Shown one piece after another: positions 44,901 through 56,730 of a stretch of 64,000 bases of DNA (position 1 is the stretch's first letter; the number at the start of each line of letters is the position of its first letter). A model generated the notes under the pieces. It was not told the origin of the DNA. It worked only from the letters and a program-made list of their open reading frames with translations, and searched no databases. The translations under genes and the position numbers were made by a program. This stretch comes from Isoperla grammatica. Its lineage: Eukaryota > Arthropoda > Insecta > Plecoptera > Perlodidae. The stretch lies in the NCBI GenBank assembly GCA_945910005.1, contig OX246740.1:54466638-54530637 (forward strand), given 5' to 3'.

Positions 44901-47568
44901 ACGAGAGGATAATATTAAGATATTCACCTGCACTAGATTGACGGTTCTCTCTCGTTTCTTGAGTCGACATTTGGTCGCTGCGACTTTGTTCCTCTCTCGT
45001 CGTCGCCGCCTTCTCTCCTCGTCCTCGGCCGTCAGCTGTAACAACGGAGACACCTGTTGCAGTCAGGGAGAAACACTTGTCGTCGGCCTGCCTACCTTGC
45101 CGCCTTAATGGCAAGCTATATGGGGAAACGGTAGTCTTATACCATTAAAACCACGCAAAATTCACGTTATTTAGTGATATATGGAGAACGTTACACAACA
45201 TTGAAAAATTATAAGTTAGCATGATGTGGCTTCGTAAGAGTTAAAAATGTTTCAAATATTTTTACCTTTACGGGGAAATGTAGTAATAAATTGTAAATAA
45301 TTTTAACCAAAAGACGTACTAAAAAACGTTAATCTGTCGGAGTTTTTGGCTCTCGGGAAGAATTTAAAGTTATCCGTGACCGTTGATTTTTAAACTTAAC
45401 TAAAATTCACACATTTAAAGTTAAACGCCTAAAATGGTGACAGTTGAAATAAAAATGTATACATATTTTATTGAGAATAGTAGGCCTATATTGAACAACG
45501 AAAGCATACGACCATACAACATACTTTATATTTGTATTTATTTAATGTGTATCTCCTAGTCAGTTTTACAAAATTATTTAACACAATCTGTTGAGCATGT
45601 TTTAAAACGCTTTACTTCAACCATATGTCCTACAGTTTCTTCGTACGAGTCGGCGAACATCTATTGCAGTTGCACCCACAAAGAGTAGCGCAAGCTATGT
45701 AGATTTAGCTGAACGGGAAGTGGCCCATAATGTCTCGTCAAACACTCATAACATGTATAATAATAGCGTTTATCTCGAGAAACGATGCAAATAAACTAAA
45801 TGCATGAAATCGAGCGTATACCGTTTAGAATTCATGCGATGTTGGCATTCAGACTTCAAGGGCCACAAGCCGATATAATTCGGACGTGTAAACATAATTT
45901 GTTTAGCGTTGTCCAAATTAAAATCAGTGCCAAGAATGAATCGAAGTAGTTGCAAGATTGCGTAAATTGAACGAAAATGTATTTGTACAATACACATACA
46001 ATGGCATTGGCCTAAATTTCTACAATATTTGCAGAAGCGTGTTTAGTCAATCTCGCCAACACGGTGACTTCGAAAGCAAACAGAGTAGCTCGTGAAATAT
46101 CATGTAAATTATTCTCTACAGATTATGAAATAACTCATCTAAGAAACATTGGGAAAAGCACGCGGTCAATTTACCTTGTGTATCAAAAATTAATGTCTAC
46201 ATTGATCAACATCCAAATACGAATTCATTTCTAATCAATTCAAGACTGAAAAAATCATTGTTTAACAGTATAGATCTAATAACGAGCTAAAGTGCTAAAA
46301 ACAAACACTACAATAGAGTACAGACCAGCTTTCTCACACGCCCCCCCCCCCCCCCCCTCCAAGTACTCAAAAAGCAACGTTTAAATAATTTGAAGTCAAT
46401 TTTCGAAAGCTATATCAAGGAATTTATGAATAAAAGACCGTCATACATTGTTTTGGAGAGGACCGTGATGAGAAACAAACACGGAGCCCTAAATAATTTT
46501 CACAAATTACTATAATGCGTAAAATACGATCACAGCGCACGATAGAATATCATAAAAGAATCAGGGTATTCACAATTCTCATGGATGGTAACAGACTACA
46601 GTAGAAGGAAATGCAAACAAATGTTTCTACAGATAATAGTAGTTAAGCGACGCTTCGTAGTAGACTTACCCCTAAACCAGGCGAGAAGAGGTCGTCATAA
46701 TCATCGTCATCATCATTATGAGGACTCACCTCGTCTCTCCTCGCCATTTTCTGCGGTCGATGATGGTAGGGGTCTTCGTTATCGGCGTCTTGCCCGTTGT
46801 GGCGTCGTTTCGTTTGGATCGTGAGTTTGAGGCCTTCTTTGATCAGTTGGGAGCAGGTGTGTTGCACGCTGGGAGGTGTGCCCGGGGAACCTGGGGGCAA
46901 ACAGGGACAAGGTCAACAATCTGGGGCGTACCTCAAGGATCTGTTGTAGAGCTCATGCTGTTCTATTGGAATATTATTTGTTTCTTTATTCCAATAAATA
47001 TTTCCTTTTTTAAATTGACTTATTTAGCATAAGTAATACGTTGTTGGTCTATTTTAATTTTAAGGCACCATGTATTCTTTATTTATATCCAGTGTAATTT
47101 GTTAACATATTTTGTTGTATTATTCTGGTTGATTGGCAGCAGCGTTGGCTGCAGAGACCGCTTTTATTGTTAATAAAGGTTCTACTTCTAAGAAAGAGCA
47201 TTCAGCTTTCTAAGGGGAGGATTTTTTGTTTACTTTTTGACAGTTGTAAAGCATTTTAATGGAATTTTACCCGACAGAAAACGGGAGTTCTGCAGGATGA
47301 TCTGTTGCCAGGTAGGTAGGGGGGGGGGGGGGGGTAACTCACCTAGGGGTGATCCGGACGACGAGGAGTCACTATTAGTCGGCGGACATGCGGCGATGCG
47401 CGGTCCCACCATATTGTTGCGGTGAACGCTGTAGCCGTCAAAGGGGTTGGTCATGGCGATCAGACTGTTGAGTATCTCGGGAGTCTTGGGGGTTGTACAC
47501 CCCGTCTCCAAGGACAGAAGGTTCGGGTTGCCCGGCCCCGTGGCCAGGTTCACGTTCAGGTTGTACAT
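41941..47568 (-). CDS. Atf3: ATF3-type bZIP transcription factor, 5 exons, 301 or 321 aa
   Basis: Stress- and immune-responsive transcription factor binding CRE/AP-1-type sites as a dimer (family knowledge). Minus-strand exons: 47568-47343, 46890-46730 (or to 46670), 45035-44928, 43155-42963, 42158-41941. Phases match; the total is 906 nt, or 966 nt with the longer exon 2. The N-terminal part has TTPKTPEILNSLIAM and a Ser-rich stretch. The basic region is RRRRRRERNKVAATKCRLKK, followed by a leucine zipper across exons 3-4 ending MLSMHRPTCI, which is diagnostic of the ATF3/JDP2 group. The C-terminal exon is Ser/Tyr-rich and ends DNGGCMA. The ATG at 47568 begins the conserved MYNLNV start. JDP2 is the nearest alternative, but insects normally carry one ATF3-type gene with this N-terminus. 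Confidence 0.91.
42159..42962 (-). other. Atf3 intron 4, with inverted repeats and a CRE
   Basis: An 804-bp intron. GCACAGGACCCAATT (42769) and AATTGGGTCCTGTGC (ending about 42928) are inverted ends of a 160-bp hairpin or MITE. CCCCTGGCGG and CCGCCAGGGG form a hairpin near 42396-42465. A perfect CRE TGACGTCA lies at 42947-42954, just inside the donor end. Confidence 0.6.
42963..45035 (-). CDS. Atf3 exons 3-4: bZIP domain
   Basis: Exon 3 (45035-44928, 36 codons, phase 0 at both ends) encodes LTAEDEERRRRRRERNKVAA and the rest of the DNA-contacting basic region. Exon 4 (43155-42963) starts ESEILENQNHDLKTQIQELE and carries the zipper heptads. The N-x-x-A-A-x-K-C DNA-contact pattern is present (NKVAATKC; Thr replaces the second invariant Ala/Ser-type position seen in many bZIPs, as in other insect ATF3s). 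A functional bZIP is expected. Confidence 0.93.
43156..44927 (-). other. Atf3 intron 3
   Basis: A 1.8-kb AT-rich intron. It includes a tRNA-like repeat near 44245-44330. No other gene. Confidence 0.55.
44243..44332 (+). repeat. tRNA-like (SINE-type) fragment in Atf3 intron 3
   Basis: CTGGCTCGGAGGCAACGCAC (A-box-like) and GTGAGGGTTCGACACCCTCA (B box within a perfect 5-bp T-stem) lie in tRNA-like spacing. No acceptor stem pairs. Probably tRNA-derived repeat. Confidence 0.45.
45036..46669 (-). other. Atf3 intron 2
   Basis: A 1.6-kb AT-rich intron with C17 at 46341-46357. No gene or clear element. Confidence 0.55.
46670..46890 (-). CDS. Atf3 exon 2, with two in-frame alternative donors
   Basis: The exon starts at 46890 (GSPGTPPSVQHTC...) and reaches a good donor after RRDE (GTGAGT, exon end 46730). 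A second good donor (GTAAGT, exon end 46670) lies exactly 60 nt further. The 20 extra codons are open, highly acidic (HNDDDDDYDDLF) and in the same phase. RRDE joined to LTAEDEE gives the arrangement usual in the family, so the short form is the likely main product. Confidence 0.8.
46891..47342 (-). other. Atf3 intron 1, poly-C next to the donor
   Basis: A 452-bp intron. On the coding strand, the GTGAGTTA donor is followed directly by 16 C residues (plus-strand G run 47319-47334). Confidence 0.75.
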
Positions 47569-50180
47569 GACGTAACGCTTGGAATGATCTTTCTATATCA
47601 CATTAGTTGAGTGGAATATTAGGTATTGTCTTTCAACACTGGCTGGAAGAGTTGCTCACTAATAGTCGTTGGAAATTAAATAGAAATTGTCTTTGACAAC
47701 GGCTGAGGCACGTCTCACGAAGAACTTCGGGAAACTTCGGATGATCTGTGAGTTCTTGGTGGGGTAGCGTCCTGAAACAAGGAGAAGGGAACACATTAGT
47801 ACATATTAGGAACACAAATTGAGCTTCCATTTAAAGAATTGGTAGGTATGATGGAAATCATACATACAAAATTAGTTTTCCCCGAAGTCACAAGCCTCAA
47901 TCATGAGTTTATTCACCACCAGTTCTTGATCATCTACTTGAAACAGATCTATTAGTGACAGTATAAGGTAGCTGCAATGTAAGGATAGAGGTGTTTGGAA
48001 GAAGCGCCTCATTCGTAATGGCTATCCCTAACAGCAGAGAACATGTAGCAATTCAACATTAAAAATCTAAATTTTGAAAGATCACAATAAATATAAAACT
48101 AACACTTTTTTAATTTCATTCACACTGGCGGTAAACATACACACAGATTTTATCTTACAAAATAAAACATCAATCCAAAAAAGCAAGACACTTTAAAAGC
48201 AATTCGCTTTAACTCTTTCAACTTTACAAAGTAGTACAACTAGAAAATCCAGTCATGTGTCTATATTGACATTCACGCAAGACGCGACTAAAATACACAT
48301 CGCATGGTATGGATGGAGCATGGAAGCAATATTATTTATATATGTATTGCCCACATAGTGGGTGGGTGGTCTCGATTTTAAGTGCTTTAATCTCCAACTC
48401 CCTCACATCACATCTGTTGAGCACAATCACGCCGAGCAATACATAATCCCTTGCCAACAAAATGGTAATACTATGTTGAAACCATTCCGTTGACACACGG
48501 CCAGGCGACCGAACTAATGTCATGGAACCCAATATACGAACACACCCAAACCTAATTTTCGTACACACCCACACTTTGAATTTTAAACTCATCTACGCGC
48601 GAAAATAATTCTCATTGTATTTACAATATCGTTGATGTGAGTACAATACTCGTCCGTGACTGACCGAATACAGAAGTCATGGTCCAATTACTCCAATACC
48701 CATAAGCTTGTGGTTAGATTGTGTATTTATTTAATACACCGAACACAGATCAAGATAATCCATTAATCACATAGGCGAGGTCAAATCGTTGAACCAATCA
48801 TAGAACTGTCCTCCCTTCGGTCTCTGATTCAAGAGTAATTATCATTTTAATCGTCATCAATATTAAATGACAAGTTTATAATTGATGTGTCAACTGTTGT
48901 ATTGTAATGAAAAGGATATGTAGACGTGTGTTTTGTTGAGTGGAGAGGTCATATGTTGACCTTGAAGATGTCTGATGGTTTATACCCGAAACCATAGTCT
49001 ATGTATTCACGTGGGTTTTGTATGTACAAAGATTTTTCACAAAAATAAATACTGTTCGTCTTAAAACCTCGGTAGCAAATTCTAGAGCACTGTTTAAATA
49101 CTTGGGAGGTTTTGGGTTCTAATCCCAGTCGGGGATCGCTGTTTCACACGGATACAAAACTTGTACAATGTGTGTTAAAAACACTATCAATTTCAGGTTA
49201 GTAAGTTAAGTACAATTAATTGTCCAAGAGTTATTTCAGTACTCAATCACAGCATTTGACTGATGAGTTACCCCTTCCAGTCAGGATTGCCGGTAGTGCG
49301 CATAGAACCCGAACCCTCTAGAAACTGAAGCCACTAGTTACTTTTCAGTCATACTTATCGTTCTCTTTAAATTGTGTCTACACAGAATTTGTGTACAGTT
49401 GGTCGCCTGGTTTACTTCTCAGAACATCTACGTAAGACGGACATGACCAAAAAGAAGAAAGGTCTTCTTAGATAATATCAACAACTGTTTATTATGTCTA
49501 CCTGTTTGTTGTACGAAAGCAGTTTTTTTTTCTCTAGAATTTCGCAGACAAATAAATAAAACTACAGTAGGTGCGCTTTCGAATTTCGAATGAGGGCAAC
49601 GTACCATGCAGATACCGGTCCAATAGGGTTTGCAATAAATTATAACGAAAATATATGTAGGGCGGCCAGGAACAGAATACAATAGGGCACTGATTCTTTA
49701 GTAATGTGACTTTCAACTTTCAAGCTATAAGGAATGTTACTTGTACTCTATATCCCAATAAAAATAATCGTGTCTGTATATAATAGATACAAATATAACA
49801 AATAAAAGGAAGAATTCATAACGAAATTAATTATGAAAATTTTGTGTTTTCTCGTTCAAAAAATCCGTGAAATGTATCGCCCTTCGTTATTCTTCATGTT
49901 GATGTGTAGCACAAAAGAAATTAACATGAACGCTCAAAAAGCCCGTCCAGCATTACAATTAAGCCTGATTCACACAGATGGGCGTCGAAACTACGGCTAC
50001 GGCCGCTACGCGCTGAACCGCTGCAGCGCGCGAGACGTCTACAGTAGTAATAATTACAGTCATTTGTTTCTATTCCTACAAAAGCGAGGCCCGTCACGGT
50101 GGTTAAGTTACAACTTCCTGTTCAATTACAATTACAAATTAGGAAAAACATCTACAAATAGATTAAGTATACGGACACAG
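47569..50180. other. Upstream of the Atf3 coding start; no gene
   Basis: The Atf3 5' UTR begins here on the minus strand. Its extent and any upstream untranslated exons are not resolved. A weak tRNA-like fragment (GGGAGGTTTTGGGTTCTAAT, about 49085-49145) is present. Nothing else recognised. Confidence 0.4.
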
Positions 50181-50183
50181 TAA

Positions 50184-51035
50184 AGCCCGCTCCACACGTT
50201 GCGTGTATTTGACGAAGTTGGAACAAAAAATCGAGCAAAAAATTACTGTTTGTATATTCGACGCAACGTGTGGATGGCTTTTCGTACTGCGTTATTGGTG
50301 TTGCGAGGTTTCCCATCGCAAGTCGGTAAATCTGGCACAAGTCAAAAGGGGACGAAGGTTTTTGAAGGCTACCTGCGCGTGCACAAATTTTCTCGTCTTC
50401 CCATCCAGACGTATCGTCGCATCCCCAAACATATTCGTCAACAGTTTCATTTTTTAGCAGCTTTCAGTACTTTCTCTCGTTCCGTCGACTGTAGATGTTT
50501 TATTTATAAATGGAGTGGACAAATAGTGTTACTTTAGAGCTTTTAATTCTTTACGAAAATGAGCCCGCGATATGGAATCCTAAGCATCCTCAACATAAAA
50601 TTCGTAATGAAGTTAATGATGCTTTGGTTAGAATTGCAACCTCTATGAGTGTCCAGTGTTGTCCACCATCTCCTTTTACGACGTTTTTTTTCTTTTTTAA
50701 CAATAACCCACAACTCATAACAACATAAGCGGCGCTTACAGCGATGAGTTCATCTTCACTGTCCATCTTCAACTCATTCTTTTACCGCACAAATCTAGCG
50801 TCTGTTCTGTTCTCTACTCGGATGTTCGACGAATACACGCAACGTCTGGAGGGTGCACAGTGACGAAGTAAGTGTTTCGACCCATGTACACGAAAAGGAC
50901 ACGACAAAGTTTTTTCGCCAAACACACGCAACGTCTGGATGGCAAGGCGAAGTGTATTATTGCTCCCTGTCGAGCACCCGAAAATATTCGCCATAACGCT
51001 ACTGCGACGAATACACACAACGTGTGGAGCGGGCT
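50184..51035. mobile_element. PIF/Harbinger-type DNA transposon, 852 bp, TSD TAA
   Basis: Terminal inverted repeats AGCCCGCTCCACACGTTG... are flanked by TAA on both sides (50181-50183, 51036-51038), the 3-bp TWA-type duplication of PIF/Harbinger. Inside, ACGCAACGTCTGGA is repeated near 50835 and 50922, and CGCAACGTGTGGA near 50260, like subterminal transposase-binding repeats. A plus-strand frame starting at 50510 resembles a MADF (Myb/SANT-like) domain, the accessory protein of such elements. No transposase, so non-autonomous. Confidence 0.85.
50510..50728 (+). pseudogene. MADF-like N-terminal fragment inside the Harbinger element
   Basis: The frame begins MEWTNSVTLELLILYENEPA, then IWNPKHPQHKIRNEVNDALV. 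This is the start of a MADF domain: Trp, hydrophobic helix 1, then L-W-N-x-x-H-P. It becomes non-homologous after about 48 codons and ends in Phe and Asn runs. Relic of the second, DNA-binding, protein of PIF/Harbinger elements. Confidence 0.6.
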
Positions 51036-54000
51036 TAATGGTTGGCTCGGATCACAGGAGGGGAGGGTGGTTGTACGCATGAATGAGGGGTGGAAACTAA
51101 AGGATCTCCAGCTAAACACAAATTAGAAACTGCTTCAGTAATATGAGTCCGTGTGTTGACCAGTAAAATACTAATTGTTTATTGTTTATTGTCATTGAGC
51201 AGCTGTAAATTACATTTTAAAACATTTAGAACATATAGTAAACAATGTTTAGTAACATTAGCATTGTCTACAAACTTATATTAATATTCCAGAGTAAAAG
51301 TTAAAACAAAATTTAACAACACATGTACACATATATATATATATACATATACACAACGTCAACATTGAATTAAATACGTTTCAATACGTTACAATACACT
51401 CACTGACTGCTTATATATTTTGATCCCGAAGGTAACGCCAGCCACCAATAATATATGTTATTGTCGTATTGTCCAAAAGCTAAGCACATTAGCATACGTG
51501 CTCACACGCCCACCCATGCACACCACAATAACGTGGACTATTGTACCACCTGATCTTTTATTCAACAAGTGGGATACCTGCTGCAGATAAACGCGCGCGC
51601 TACTTGCGGCAGACGTGGACACTTTTTTTTTTATCGAGAAACTAAAACAAAACGAGATGAGATTAGCTTGTTCCTTGGCATTGCGTTGAGTCAAGACTGA
51701 GTTCTGGCTGAGGGAGATTTCCTCAGCCAAACGTTTCAGGCAGACCTGTAGCTACTAGTTGGATGTAGATGTGTATGTGAAGGTGTATACGGACAAAATT
51801 CTAGAGAATTTTTGTGGGGGAAGTTGAGATTGAAATAGATTCTTCAAATTCTGAACATTTTTACAGAAATAAGACAGGCGGAGTAGATCCCAATTCCCAC
51901 ATTGTTAACAGGAATAAAATTAACGTGTGTGAAAGGATTTGTGGAACCGAGAGCTATTTTCAACCGTAACTATTGTTGTGACCATTTATCCTATCGTCTC
52001 GTTAAGCCTCGATGCCAAAGCGTTAGAGATAGCTTTTCATGCAATAATCTACCTTGTGTAACAAAAAGTTACATTTCTTATAGATAATACATTATTCCGG
52101 CTTCAACAAATACCAAGATCATCACGATTAGCGCAAACAAATGGACGTAAACACGAGAACGAAGCGGCTATTTAGGCTAAGACCAATGAGGTCTGGATCT
52201 CTGCCAGATCGAACCGAACCGATCGGAATCTATATCGAGACAAGTTATGAAGCTTCTCACATGTTCGGATATTGTATAAGCTTCCGTGTGACGATAATCT
52301 AGGAACACTTGACATCGGCACGTAGCGTGGTCCTGTCGAAGCAACATGCTCGAAATAGACTAGTTAGTTCCCAGTATTGGAGAACATACTTATATAACAA
52401 CTTTAATAACTTTGCTGATGTTTGTCTATCAGACACAACGATGGCATCGATGACATTCATTAAACTAAAAGTAAGTATAAATCATTCCAAATAAATAACG
52501 TTTTGATGGAATTAGTATGTAACGCCAAGTTAACACGTTATCCATGCTATATCCTCAACGTTACGTTACTAGAGAAGAAAAAGAAGAAGAAGAAGAAGAA
52601 GAAGAGCATGACAAAGTACTGCAGCCTCTTGCAAATGTCTTCCACAGAGAGAACGCAAAGTACCAAGAACAGTATTATTCTTCACTGCTTCACGTAAATA
52701 TCCCGTTATCGCAAAAGTGCCCTAATAACAATATTAATGCTACGAGACGAAAATAACAGTAGTAGTTACTTTTAAAAAAATAACCTCACAACCATCAACT
52801 TGTTAACACTAGACTTCCACACGTGTTTCCAGTTATTTCCTCCCCCGAGCGAGCGAGAGGACTATGAGAACATGTGGCCTAACCACACTCACACTCACAC
52901 TCACACATGAATATAAAAACCGAGTCAGATGCTGACAAGTGGTTTTCAAACGCAACAGGTAGTTGTGTTCGGGAGCAGACTCGCTTTATCACTTGACTTG
53001 TTCAGGTGTTGCATAATGGCGGAGTTAATGAGGGACCAGATCAGATCTCACGGTTCTTATCTGAGCTGAGTAGCGAGAGTGATTCTCAGAGAAGTTATTA
53101 ACAACATGTCACTTGCTTGGCGGGTAGACTTGCATTCATTGCATTCAACAGTTGGAGGTAGTCTCAACATTAGGACCGTGAGAAATTTTTGTTCTTTCAG
53201 TAATTTAATGAGAACGGTAAAAACTATTGGAAAATTGATAAATATCTATCCACAATCTGATTTCGTAACAACTAAAAACTAGATTAAAAAGCTTTAGTAA
53301 AGTAAATTGATTAATCAATTAATGACTAAATGTTGTGGTAGCGATTAAAATATTCTAAACATCATTGTTTGCTGCAGTTTTTCGATCTTGAAGACGTTTT
53401 ACACAGTCAAACTTTCGTTCAAGAAGTTTGGGGGCAGTGTGGGTCCGGGGTGCAAACCCCTGGATTTTTTAATGTTTGCATTATAATAGTTTTAAATTTA
53501 TGTGATTATATTCGATTCCTCATTATAAAATGAACATTGTTTTGTACTTTATTTTTTGCTTAAACTGAATACAGCCCAATTTGTGTCTTCAATATATTTT
53601 TTACATCACACCGTTTCATATTCAGCATATCAAGTAACATTAAAGGATGATTTGTGACTGATAATGTATACTCCCTAAGCACCGTTCTTCTACACAATGA
53701 ACGACATATTTAAAACGTAGTTATCCTAGCAGTATCTTTTTCAGACACCGTTTCAGTTTGCCGCACCGAACCAAGGACGCTCGTAAAAACACCCATCAAA
53801 TAACGCTGTACAATAGCGAGGATATGCAAGTAACGATCATTTAAACACATATCACTTCGTGCTTACGATATTCATGTCCAACCTTGACTGTCATCGTTTA
53901 ATACTTACGACGAATTAATTGAAATATGTCAAAACTATATAATAAAAAGTATAATTTTCATAGACATATTTAAATTTAACTTAGAACAAATATATTTTTA

Positions 54001-56570
54001 TGAGAATTTAATAAAACAAATTAAAAAAATGTTCTTAGCTGCGCTATAACGAAGCCACGCCCACCACCCACGTGGCTAAGTATCCAGTAGACCGTGAAAT
54101 ATGATAAGTTATCACAGGACCATCCTAATCCATCGGGCACGTATCAATTGCTGCAGCCACGGTAAACAGCTTTCATGAACCAATGGAAGGAAACACATTT
54201 GGAGGCCACATGTGAAAGGGCGAATCAACGTGACGACTTCTCACTTTAATGTTCTTGATTTCGACCGACTAAGTGAAAAACAAAATTCCCATAACTTTTG
54301 GTGATCGTTTGGTAAACCGGTCTATATCTACGTGACATACTATACGTGATGTCTTCGCAGTCACGTTAACAGCACGTTAAGAGTCTTCACTCACACGTTT
54401 TACTATTCTCGATGGTTCTTTACCATAAACAACGTCTCACTTTCATAAGTGAGACCCTCTCACACGTCTAAAACCATTCTATTCATTTATATTCACCCGT
54501 CTTCTCACATTCTCTTCGCCTTATTTAAAACCTGACAACCCAGTTAACTCGTATAAAACAAATTAATCTCACAGAAAACCACCTGGCACTATTTTCATTT
54601 TAACACACAACCAGAGAAACCGTTAATCATTGTGGGATTAACGATGAATAAACGAATTCATCTCTTTGATACACTTTGTAGACGTTTTCGAAATAACGGT
54701 TAATTTATTCGAGGCGGAGACCATATTGAATTGGCTATCGGCCATGTTGGATTTATGTTTTCCACGCGGTCCGCGCTCTGTTTACGTCGGGATGCGAGAG
54801 ACTAATGACCCGTACACATGTAAGCAAAGAGGCGACACATTCACAAGCCAATGAGAAGGCGAGGAAATGATTCAAGCGTGTGTCCGTTTTATGTTGCCCA
54901 CATCATTGATACAAACACACTAATTATACTTTTAATTACTGCTATTTGTATTATTAGCGCAATTAATTATTTGCTATTCATACAGTTGGCAGCCGTGTAA
55001 TCAGCGCGTTGTCGGTGAGCCGTGACGCGCGACGCGACCACTCGACGCGACCACTTGACGCGTCAACGCGCGCGTCCTATAAACCGTCTCAGTTCTCATA
55101 AGCTTACGCGGCGACTGTTTTTTTGTCTACAGTCAAAGTTTTAACGCGAGCAGCTGTTGAACTGTGATCTGATATCCAGAGAACTCCAGAACGACTTTGG
55201 GGCTATTTATCAGAGTTAATGTGGGTGACAAGTCGTCGGTATGTATATATATGTCTACAGGGCCCGGCCTGGTTAAGTAACATTGAGAGTGTCTGCGTGG
55301 AATGGGCCACCGTCTATAAGTTTCTAGCGCTGACGTTGTGAATAATTGATATTAATTGCGCTCTTTTCTGTTTTGAAAATGTAAATAACAATTTTTTCTA
55401 GCAATGTTGTTTTTTTCAATATTAGTTTATTTTATTTTAATTGCTGTTTTATTTTGTTATCAGTTTTATTCTAATTACGATAGACATTACAGAAATTGCT
55501 GTGTGTAGAGCAATCAATTGTGGTTTAATTACATATTTCATTGATTGAGATTAGGAACATGGAACCACTTTTTTCAAATAAAGACCTTGAATGCAAATAG
55601 ATTCAGGGCTCGATATTAGATAGATGCTTTAGCCGTGCATCAATTACTCCAGATACACATTTCAAACTTACATTATGTCAATAAATCAATGTCATTGAAA
55701 AGGTACAATTTTTATAATTGAAATTTGTAACTAAATGTAGTGTAAATGTATATTCGACTAAAATTATATTGTAAAACTGGACATAGTTTGGTTAAGTACG
55801 AATTTCACAAATGATTAAGTGAAATAAAGATAGACGCGAACTTTATACTATTTATCGCATGCTTTACGATGAATGAAAGTTAAAACGATACGAACCATCT
55901 ATATGTGTAGCCGTCAGGGCTGAGAAACCTTCATCCAAGCTACTACTTACACTCACTTATCATTATCACTTCACACAAACCCGAAGTCAACCTTTTTGAG
56001 CGCACATTAATATCGCTTCCAACTTTTCGTAACTTTCCCTTCGAACGTGTAACTATGCCACGCATTCGTCTGCCAACAAGCTGAATCCGCCCGCCCGACT
56101 ATTTGTACAAACGATTTGTACAAGTCAAACGTCGTACATTTCAACTATTTCCACCCGGACACGGAAATAGACGCCCGACGATAGATATTACGTTGCTACT
56201 TCGTCAACAGTTGTAGCTACAATGAAATCCCTCCCGCCTTGAAACCCACAAACTCCCGTTTTTCTTTTTTATCTTCTTTTTCCTTCAGGATTAAATTACA
56301 AAAAATGAGGTTGAACGCCAATAAAAAGTTACGAGAGAGCGGTTTGTTGTGGGGATTGTGGAGACACTCGTACCCGCATTGCAATTAGAACGTTAAAGAG
56401 GAAGTGGGTGTAAATGAAATACGGGGCAAGTTAGTTAGTTTATACATTTGATGCAGCGCGAGGCTTAGAGGCGCCAAAACAATTCCATGTCTATCATCAC
56501 AGCTCATTCATAATATAAGCCGACGTTGTGTCGTCTGGCCGCGCCAAGACCAAAGCTATGACCCACTTAT
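51036..56570. other. Non-coding region; CpG-rich patch near 55.05 kb
   Basis: No gene recognised. It contains (TA)n near 51332, a GAA-rich stretch near 52575-52604, (CACACT)n near 52885-52908 and the CpG-dense patch described separately. It may contain upstream untranslated exons of Atf3 or of a gene beyond the window. Confidence 0.4.
55010..55135. promoter_or_regulatory. CpG-dense patch with TATA box; possible promoter
   Basis: GCGACGCGACCACT and CGACGCGACCACTT are direct repeats, followed by GACGCGTCAACGCGCGCG and CCTATAAACC (TATAAA at 55078-55083, plus strand). This is the densest CpG cluster in an otherwise AT-rich 16 kb. Direction and target gene are uncertain. An Inr-like TCAGT at 55090 is too close to the TATA box to be its start site. 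Confidence 0.25.
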
Positions 56571-56574
56571 AGTT

Positions 56575-56730
56575 GTCCCAAGACTACCTTACACATGCTT
56601 TCGTCACAGGCGACTGGTTCGTAGCCAATCAGCGATTGGTATTGGCCCGGGTGTGTCTCGGGCGGTTCGCTGGTTGGCTACGACTGCCCCGGATGCGACG
56701 AAAGCAGGTGTAAAGTAATCTTGGGTCCAC
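56575..56730. mobile_element. Palindromic MITE (family B), second copy
   Basis: Starts CCCAAGACTACCTTACACAT and ends GTAAAGTAATCTTGGG. CTTTCGTCACAGGCG and the inverted CGACGAAAGC frame it. Same family as 16028-16192. Confidence 0.75.
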
